A stretch of DNA of 64,000 bases, taken from Deinococcus carri (GTDB lineage: Bacteria > Deinococcota > Deinococci > Deinococcales > Deinococcaceae). The notes under the pieces are model-generated. The model was not told the origin of the DNA. It worked only from the letters and a program-made list of their open reading frames with translations, and searched no databases. Positions 63,593 through 64,000 of this stretch are shown here, piece after piece (position 1 is the first letter of the stretch; the number at the start of each line of letters is the position of its first letter). The position numbers and the translations under genes are program-made. Where the stretch lies: the NCBI RefSeq assembly GCF_039545055.1, contig NZ_BAABRP010000001.1:372001-436000 (forward strand). Reading direction: 5' to 3'.

Positions 63593-63600
63593 TCCTCTTG

Positions 63601-63672
63601 ATGTTCACCCTTCCCATGACCGGAAAGAACGCCCGCGCGGCGCTTCTTCTTCTTCTTCGTTGGGGGCGGTGA
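63601..63672 (+). CDS. Leucine leader peptide
   Basis: A 23-codon frame with five consecutive Leu codons, all CTT (63643-63657), ending AALLLLLRWGR and TGA. CTT is an unusual choice for Leu in this GC-rich DNA, which fits a sensing role. It is followed by competing hairpins and a leuC-type gene. Confidence 0.8.
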   Translation: MFTLPMTGKNARAALLLLLRWGR

Positions 63673-63729
63673 GCGCGAACCCAGCGTTCATCCCTACGCC
63701 CCCGGAGCCGCGAGACTTCGGGGGTTTTT
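63662..63729 (+). promoter_or_regulatory. Leucine attenuator: antiterminator and terminator
   Basis: The terminator is CCCCCGGAG (63699-63707) with CTTCGGGGG (63716-63724, one G-U pair), then TTTTT. The antiterminator is GGGGGCG (63662-63668) with CGCCCCC (63697-63703), which removes the terminator's 5' arm. A ribosome at the leader stop codon (63670) would cover 63662-63668; one stalled on the Leu codons would not. Confidence 0.75.
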
Positions 63730-63765
63730 GTTTGGGGGGCGGGCCGCAAAAAGGAGAGGTTCAGG

Positions 63766-64000
<235 letters not shown>

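Overview
The window is high-GC chromosomal DNA that reads as a Deinococcus. The protein set fits that genus: an archaeal-type (probably non-discriminating) aspartyl-tRNA synthetase, a long hibernation factor, type II IPP isomerase, tandem OmpH/Skp proteins, a DUF892 ferritin-like protein and a PIG-L deacetylase. Most genes have a TAnnnT -10 box ending only 5-9 nt before the start codon and no Shine-Dalgarno sequence, so leaderless mRNAs dominate. Intergenic gaps carry several families of short palindromic repeats. A 17-bp palindrome resembling the radiation/desiccation response motif (RDRM) sits on the gyrA promoter. I see no prophage, insertion sequence or CRISPR array.

Layout. 1-5.4 kb: mnmA, a hydroxyacid dehydrogenase/GNAT/CysQ-type phosphatase cluster, and aspS2 behind a leader-peptide attenuator. 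5.4-13.4 kb: hydrolase, membrane protein, cytochrome c, acyl-CoA carboxylase beta and acyl-CoA dehydrogenase, hpf, butyrate kinase-like protein. 13.5-22.9 kb: initiator tRNA, fni, alr, exported proteins, a MacB-type ABC exporter, a frameshifted gene, argJ. 22.9-29.4 kb: exported proteins, a Ser/Thr kinase overlapping holA, a CBS-ACT protein, two OmpH proteins, an outer-membrane protein. 29.5-32.5 kb: etfBA and a secreted phospholipase A2. 32.7-40.5 kb: an Fe/Zn-cluster protein, a GAF-HD protein, a kinase-fold protein, upp, wecA/wecB-type genes, a diacylglycerol kinase and a TPR protein. 40.7-46.8 kb: a 961-aa NTPase-TPR protein, msrPQ and a small four-gene operon. 46.8-52.9 kb (minus strand): two ferredoxin-NADP reductases, a Crp/Fnr regulator and gyrA. 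53-64 kb: a tyrosine phosphatase, three Roadblock/LC7 proteins, a PIG-L deacetylase, gluQ, trpBA, a DUF892 protein, an MBL-fold enzyme, a large lipoprotein, and the start of a leuC-type gene behind a leucine attenuator.

Most notable. (1) A promoter at 3893-3922 drives a leaderless 14-codon leader peptide, MTAAHVNNVNDDPC, followed by mutually exclusive antiterminator and terminator hairpins and then aspS2. The enzyme that supplies Asp-tRNA(Asn), the precursor for Asn synthesis, therefore appears to be controlled by Asn/Asp codon stalling. (2) The same design, with five consecutive Leu codons, precedes leuC at 63601. (3) Three copies of an SRE-like repeat (31262, 54067, 56304) share a conserved scaffold, while their hairpin stems differ in sequence and remain perfectly paired; two copies begin on the last base of a stop codon. 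Metabolically, the fatty or branched acyl-CoA genes (carboxylase, dehydrogenase, ETF) carry operator-like palindromes on their promoters. These may link them in a regulon, although they lie far apart in the window.
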